The translations under genes and the position numbers were made by a program. From positions 1 to 9,996 of the forward strand of contig JALUXI010000208.1 in the NCBI GenBank assembly GCA_027019045.1: DNA of 9,996 nt. The letters are read 5' to 3'. Numbering within the stretch: the stretch's first letter is position 1; each line of letters begins with the position of its first letter. A model generated the notes under the pieces. That model was not told the origin of the DNA. It did not search any database and was given only the letters and a program-made list of their open reading frames with translations. This document shows, piece after piece, positions 6,369 to 9,996 of this stretch. The DNA comes from Piscirickettsiaceae bacterium. Its GTDB lineage: Bacteria > Pseudomonadota > Gammaproteobacteria > Thiomicrospirales > Thiomicrospiraceae.

Positions 6369-7094
6369 TTACTTTCCTTTTACTGCAACTGCTTGAAGAA
6401 TTGCACCTTCTAAGTCATCATCTTTTAACCTATATTCTTCCAATAAATGAATATTTTCATGGGTAATATGTAGCTGACCTTCATTTCCCTTATTACCACG
6501 ATGCTGTCCTTTAGAAAAAAGAGGATGATGCAAAACTGTATCTGAATTCATGACCCACAAAACAATCTCATCTCTAAAAACAGCAACCCAAATAAATACA
6601 TCACAATACTGCGGCTTGAGCTGTTGAAAATTCATTAAAAACCTTTTTTGGGTCTGTCTAGAGAGTGCCTTCATATACAAAGGCGCATGACTGTCGCGAT
6701 CAACCGCTCTGGAAGCCTTCACCTCAATCCGAATTCCATCTAACCAAAGATCATACTGACCACCATAATCGGGATCCAGCTGCTTCGAGGGTCTTTGTAA
6801 CTTTGAACTTTTTGCCTGAACATAAGTCTGAGCAAACTGTTCTCCAAACCCCCGAGGGGCAGAAATCTCAAAAATCCACAAATTAGGATTATGGTAAATA
6901 TACTCTGTTCGAATCTCTAAATACTGTTCATAGCTCACCTCGCCCCTTTCCATCAAATGAAATAATAGATGCTCATACTCATTAAAAGGGAAAATGGCCG
7001 TTTCCGACGCTATCATTCCCAAAACCGCGGCAAGCTCCTCTTCAGAGCCTTTAAAATAAGAGAGGATATTATGCTTTAATTCGGTAAGTTCCAT
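6369..7094 (-). CDS. Probable type II restriction endonuclease, PD-(D/E)XK fold, family not recognised
   Basis: A 241-aa protein likely to cut DNA at the site protected by the methyltransferase encoded just upstream. Numbered from the chosen ATG, D115 (QYDLWLDG) and E124-V-K126 (IRIEVKAS) form a PD-(D/E)XK core with the lysine on the second core strand. A hydrophobic strand CDVFIWVAVF follows (164-173), as in many such enzymes. The first ~100 residues look helical. I cannot assign it to a named endonuclease family, and the recognition site is unknown. Two starts are possible: GTG at 7100 (AAAGG only 1 nt away) and ATG at 7094 (AAAGG at 7102-7106, 7-nt spacing). I chose the ATG. It overlaps the methyltransferase gene by 26 bp, which suggests coupled translation. 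It is AT-rich: 20 of 60 bases are G/C at 6541-6600. Confidence 0.82.
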   Translation of the reverse strand: MELTELKHNILSYFKGSEEELAAVLGMIASETAIFPFNEYEHLLFHLMERGEVSYEQYLEIRTEYIYHNPNLWIFEISAPRGFGEQFAQTYVQAKSSKLQRPSKQLDPDYGGQYDLWLDGIRIEVKASRAVDRDSHAPLYMKALSRQTQKRFLMNFQQLKPQYCDVFIWVAVFRDEIVLWVMNSDTVLHHPLFSKGQHRGNKGNEGQLHITHENIHLLEEYRLKDDDLEGAILQAVAVKGK

Positions 7095-8727
7095 CTTCAC
7101 ACCTTTGTATATTCAATCGTTCAAGATAAAGCGATTCATCAAAATGAGACATCTCCTCCAAACACTGATAATGAATGGGCAGCACCTCTAAATCCCCTCT
7201 TAATACCTTATGCGTATTAAAAACTTGTGTAAATATCCAATTCATCAAATCACTGCTTAACAACTCACCCAATAGCTTCATCGGGACAGGGAAATCTGCA
7301 TCGGGAATCAATAAATTGGCACTATTTAAAATAAACCGCTGTTGGTCATCATAAAAAAAACATAACCTAGAAGAGATGAACTTATAGATTAACTTCTCTT
7401 TTGCCTGATACAAATCCAAGGGTGCGACCTGCTGATATAACCCCATGTCATTAGGAATAAAACAACTTGCCTCTTTGAGCCCTTCTGCTTGTATATCTGA
7501 TCCCTTATAAACTGGCAAATAACCAGGTTGCCAATGAGAAGTCACAAACTTTTTATTATTCCCTGTCACAATACCCAGTCCCCATGAAGCCCGTCCTTTC
7601 AGTGTCATATGAGGAAGAGACATTAAATATTGCAGTGTCTCCGCTGAACGGTCATCACAGTAAAAATTTAAAATAGACTTTGGATTACAAGCAAAAGAGA
7701 GAGGGGTTCTATCATAACAATGCTCTTGTACTTCACACCGTATCTTTTTCTCTGGAGAAGGCGCTTGATTTTTTAGCACCACCCCCTGCGCCTTTGTGAG
7801 CAACCCTTTAAAAACCTTGCCATAATCAATCATTCTTGCGATTGATAGCGTTAATAGTTTTTCTCTTGCCTGCTCAAAAACTGCAATATTAAAAAATGAC
7901 TCGGGCAATAACAGTCCTAATCGCCCTTCCTCCTTTAAACAATGTAATGAAGCAAATAAAAATAACGCACTGGTATCCAGACTTGTTCCAGCTTTTAAGC
8001 TCTCTCCTATTTGCACACGGATTTTTTTGGGAATTTTTTTTCCCCAAGGAGGATTGGTAAAAATATAATCAAACTGAGGTACAGTCGTACCAGTCGCTAA
8101 TGTTAAAAAATCGGCCACTTGGATATTTGAGGTTCGATAACCCGTAACAGCATAAATCCGTGCTTTTGTTATTTCTACCGCAACAGGATCTACATCATAA
8201 CCATAGATATTTTCAGGTTTGAATCCCAAGGCCAAAGCACGCATAATAAAATTGCCCGAACCACAACAGGGGTCACAGAAAGTAGCTTGTTTGACCTGTT
8301 CATCGCCCTCTAGTGCAAATAAATCTTCAACAACCGATGGAGGGGTATAATAAACCCCTTCTTTATTCCGATAAGCATCAGATAGAGCCTGCTCATAAGT
8401 GTCTGCTAGCGCCTCTCCTTTCTTAGCCCCTTCTTCCTCTGCTAACGCCTGCAAAATATGATGACTGACTTTTTCATGATCATGTGAATCTTTTAAAGAC
8501 TTATTCGCTCTCTGATTAAGTTTATCTTTCCCTAAAACCTGCTTCTGAAACGCCTTTACAGATGAATAAGACACTTGTCCTGTACCGACCGCTTCCAAAT
8601 AATGAGCTTTAATCCAATTTCGAATGGTTGCAGTCGACACCCCTAGAAAAGTGGCCGCTTCATGAATATCCATCGTCAATGAAGCAACAGGAGGTGAAAA
8701 GTCTAAACTGCCCTGATGCATACGCAA
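7069..8727 (-). CDS. N6-adenine DNA methyltransferase with N-terminal helix-turn-helix, TaqI/Eco57I-like
   Basis: A 552-aa gamma-class DNA methyltransferase that should methylate adenine at N6 using S-adenosylmethionine and so protect host DNA. Residues ~18-65 are a MerR/excisionase-type helix-turn-helix (IHEAATFLGVSTATIRNWIK, 21-40) with a wing-like GQVSYSSVKAF. Motif X-like YYTPP lies at 126-130, the SAM-binding motif DPCCGSGNF at 152-160, and the catalytic NPPW at 225-228. The C-terminal ~375-520 resembles the TaqI-type target-recognition region (SWGLGIVTGNNKKF; FNTHKVLRGDLEVLPI). No nuclease domain is visible, so it is a separate type II methyltransferase rather than a fused IIG enzyme. 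The TTG at 8727 has AAGGAAGG (8734-8741) at 6-nt spacing; an ATG at 8721 is the alternative. G/C content is low (17 of 60 at 7321-7380). Confidence 0.92.
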   Translation of the reverse strand: MRMHQGSLDFSPPVASLTMDIHEAATFLGVSTATIRNWIKAHYLEAVGTGQVSYSSVKAFQKQVLGKDKLNQRANKSLKDSHDHEKVSHHILQALAEEEGAKKGEALADTYEQALSDAYRNKEGVYYTPPSVVEDLFALEGDEQVKQATFCDPCCGSGNFIMRALALGFKPENIYGYDVDPVAVEITKARIYAVTGYRTSNIQVADFLTLATGTTVPQFDYIFTNPPWGKKIPKKIRVQIGESLKAGTSLDTSALFLFASLHCLKEEGRLGLLLPESFFNIAVFEQAREKLLTLSIARMIDYGKVFKGLLTKAQGVVLKNQAPSPEKKIRCEVQEHCYDRTPLSFACNPKSILNFYCDDRSAETLQYLMSLPHMTLKGRASWGLGIVTGNNKKFVTSHWQPGYLPVYKGSDIQAEGLKEASCFIPNDMGLYQQVAPLDLYQAKEKLIYKFISSRLCFFYDDQQRFILNSANLLIPDADFPVPMKLLGELLSSDLMNWIFTQVFNTHKVLRGDLEVLPIHYQCLEEMSHFDESLYLERLNIQRCEDGTYRIKA

Positions 8728-8741
8728 TTTAAACCTTCCTT
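8725..8741 (-). promoter_or_regulatory. Strong ribosome site supporting a TTG start for the methyltransferase
   Basis: AAGGAAGG (8734-8741, minus strand) lies 6 nt before TTG (8725-8727) and 12 nt before the ATG two codons later. Spacing favours TTG. The site lies just inside the end of tatD, whose TAA is at 8729-8731, so the methyltransferase is probably translated after tatD. Confidence 0.6.
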
Positions 8742-9508
8742 TTCATTAAACGATAAAAATTCTCAGTCGTCGCTTCGGCGACCGCTTCGGGTGCCATACC
8801 TTTTAAGTTAGCAATCTCTTCCACCACAAAACGGGTATAAGCAGGTTGATTGGTTTTGCCTCGATACGGCACAGGGGCGAGATAGGGTGAATCCGTCTCA
8901 ACTAGCATTTTGTCGAGAGGCACCGCTTTGGCGACCTCTTTCAACGACTTGGCATTTTTAAAGGTGACAATGCCCGAAAAAGAGATGTAAAAACCCATCG
9001 CCATCGCCTGCTCTGCCGTCTCTAAATCCTCGACAAAACAGTGCATAATACCACCCACTTCTTCCGCCCCCTCTTCTTGCAAAATTCGCAAGCAGTCGGG
9101 TGTGGAGTTGCGGGTATGAATCACCACAGGCTTGCCTAACTGCTTGGCAATACGCACCTGCTGGCGTAAACGGTCATGCTGCCAGCTCATGTCACTGTCC
9201 GCTTCAAAATGATAATAATCCAAGCCAATCTCACCTATCGCCAACACCTTAGAATGACTGGCCGCTTCAATCAATGCCTCATCCGAGACCTGCACACTCG
9301 GCTCCTCACACGGATGCACCCCAATGGCGGCATAAACTTCAGGATGCTGTTCTGCAATTGCCAATACCTCATGCCACTGCTCAGGATTGATCGCCACACA
9401 CATCATCCGCTCCACGCCGTTTTCCACCGCATGAGCAATCACTTCTTCCACGCTTCCCACCTGTTCTTTAGGCAGAATATTTAAATGGCAATGTGAATCA
9501 ACAATCAT
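8729..9508 (-). CDS. tatD: TatD-family metal-dependent hydrolase (YcfH type)
   Basis: A 259-aa cytoplasmic TIM-barrel hydrolase of the TatD family, whose members act as metal-dependent nucleases, with 3'-5' exonuclease activity shown for E. coli TatD. The metal ligands are in place: H6 and H8 (DSHCHL), E93 (GEIGLDYYH), H131 (VVIHTR), H156 (MHCF) and D206 (LVETDSPYLAPVPYRGK). The length is normal. The ATG at 9508 has AGGA 6 nt upstream, overlapping the holB stop, so the two are likely coupled. The holB-tatD order matches E. coli holB-ycfH, so the YcfH branch is the better fit. The methyltransferase start lies only 1 nt after the tatD stop. Confidence 0.95.
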   Translation of the reverse strand: MIVDSHCHLNILPKEQVGSVEEVIAHAVENGVERMMCVAINPEQWHEVLAIAEQHPEVYAAIGVHPCEEPSVQVSDEALIEAASHSKVLAIGEIGLDYYHFEADSDMSWQHDRLRQQVRIAKQLGKPVVIHTRNSTPDCLRILQEEGAEEVGGIMHCFVEDLETAEQAMAMGFYISFSGIVTFKNAKSLKEVAKAVPLDKMLVETDSPYLAPVPYRGKTNQPAYTRFVVEEIANLKGMAPEAVAEATTENFYRLMKRKV

Positions 9509-9517
9509 CTTTATTCC

Positions 9518-9996
9518 TTAAATAATGTTTTCATTGAGTGCAAAGCACTCTAACTTAAAATTTGGTGTCTGTCTGGCCAGCCAGAGCAGGCAGAGATTTT
9601 CCAATAACAACGCCTGATTAATATTCTGCTGCCAAAGCTGTTGAGCGTGCAGCACGGCTGCTTGAAAATCGAGATCATCTGGGTGATAAGGGCGTTTTTG
9701 CTGGTAGAGGGCTTGTCGTACGGCGGCCACCGACCAGTGGTAGAAATAATCAAACACCGCTTGTGGCGTTGTCCACTTTAACCAAGCAGCGACCACTTCT
9801 GGCACACTTTTCTGCCCCGCTTGCAACGCCTGACAATCATTTTGCCACTGCTGATACTGCTCAAATGCGCCCTGTTCAATCCATGCTTTTGCGGCTAAAG
9901 GGGCGTTGTAATTGAGGCGTAATGCCCGTTTCAGCAAGGGTAAATCCGCTTCTGGACACGCCTGTTGTAACCACGCTAGCCCTTCTTCCGAGCTTG
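9518..9996 (-). CDS. holB: DNA polymerase III subunit delta', C-terminal part (5' end outside window)
   Basis: 159 codons are visible, open to the window edge. The clamp-loader delta' subunit helps load the beta clamp during replication. Only the C-terminal helical collar domain is present here: EEGLAWLQQACPEADLPLLK, then ALRLNYNAPLAAKAWI, and near the end NQALLLENLCLLWLARQ. These match the weakly conserved delta' C-terminal pattern of leucine-rich helices and the APLAA turn; the N-terminal AAA+ part lies beyond the window. An apparent internal start at 9937 is a TTG within this frame, not the real start. The stop is 9 nt before tatD. The identification relies on this pattern and on the tatD neighbour. 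Confidence 0.85.
   Translation of the reverse strand, partial: SSEEGLAWLQQACPEADLPLLKRALRLNYNAPLAAKAWIEQGAFEQYQQWQNDCQALQAGQKSVPEVVAAWLKWTTPQAVFDYFYHWSVAAVRQALYQQKRPYHPDDLDFQAAVLHAQQLWQQNINQALLLENLCLLWLARQTPNFKLECFALNENII

Noticed and set aside
7095..7100. GTG start for the nuclease, two codons before the ATG.
   Set aside because: AAAGG would be only 1 nt away from the GTG but 7 nt from the ATG at 7094.
4569..8727. A new multi-gene defence system joining the restriction pair with the ABC exporter.
   Set aside because: The exporter's base composition matches the housekeeping genes and its domains are ordinary; adjacency is better explained by insertion of the cassette.
7069..8727. Single-chain type IIG restriction-methylation enzyme.
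   Set aside because: No nuclease motif is visible in the 552 residues, and a separate nuclease gene follows.

Overview
The window looks like chromosomal DNA from a gammaproteobacterium, possibly of the Thiomicrospira/Hydrogenovibrio type. This rests on the holB-tatD pair, which also occurs in Escherichia coli (holB-ycfH), and on a two-part DUF4212/VC_2705-type sodium:solute symporter with a DUF294 protein nearby. The genus is a guess. Every gene I can support lies on the minus strand, so transcription runs from high to low coordinates.

Housekeeping block (about 8729-9996): the C-terminal part of the DNA polymerase III delta' subunit (holB, cut by the window edge) is followed after 9 bases by tatD. 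The tatD ribosome site overlaps the holB stop.

Restriction-modification cassette (6369-8727): an N6-adenine DNA methyltransferase with an N-terminal helix-turn-helix overlaps a 241-aa protein with a PD-(D/E)XK nuclease core. The pair is visibly AT-richer than the genes on both sides. It sits tightly between tatD and an ABC exporter gene, as expected of an acquired defence cassette.

ABC exporter (4569-6362): a full half-transporter (membrane domain plus ATPase) starts six bases after the nuclease stop.

Symporter region (2027-4568): a 186-bp intergenic stretch holds two overlapping inverted repeats and a weak promoter candidate. It leads into the small and large subunits of a sodium:solute symporter, probably for acetate or another small carboxylate. 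After the symporter stop come a 162-bp imperfect palindrome centred on GCTAGC and then a strong intrinsic terminator.

Regulatory end (1-2026): a membrane-anchored hypothetical protein is followed by a DUF294-family protein (cNMP-binding-like domain, degraded CBS-like region, GlnD-like nucleotidyltransferase). It has a TTG start coupled to the upstream stop and runs off the window. Its position suggests a link to carboxylate uptake.

I found no tRNA, rRNA, CRISPR array or transposase gene. The most unusual items are the nuclease of unrecognised family with its HTH-bearing methyltransferase, the 162-bp palindrome, and the overlapping inverted repeats before the symporter genes.
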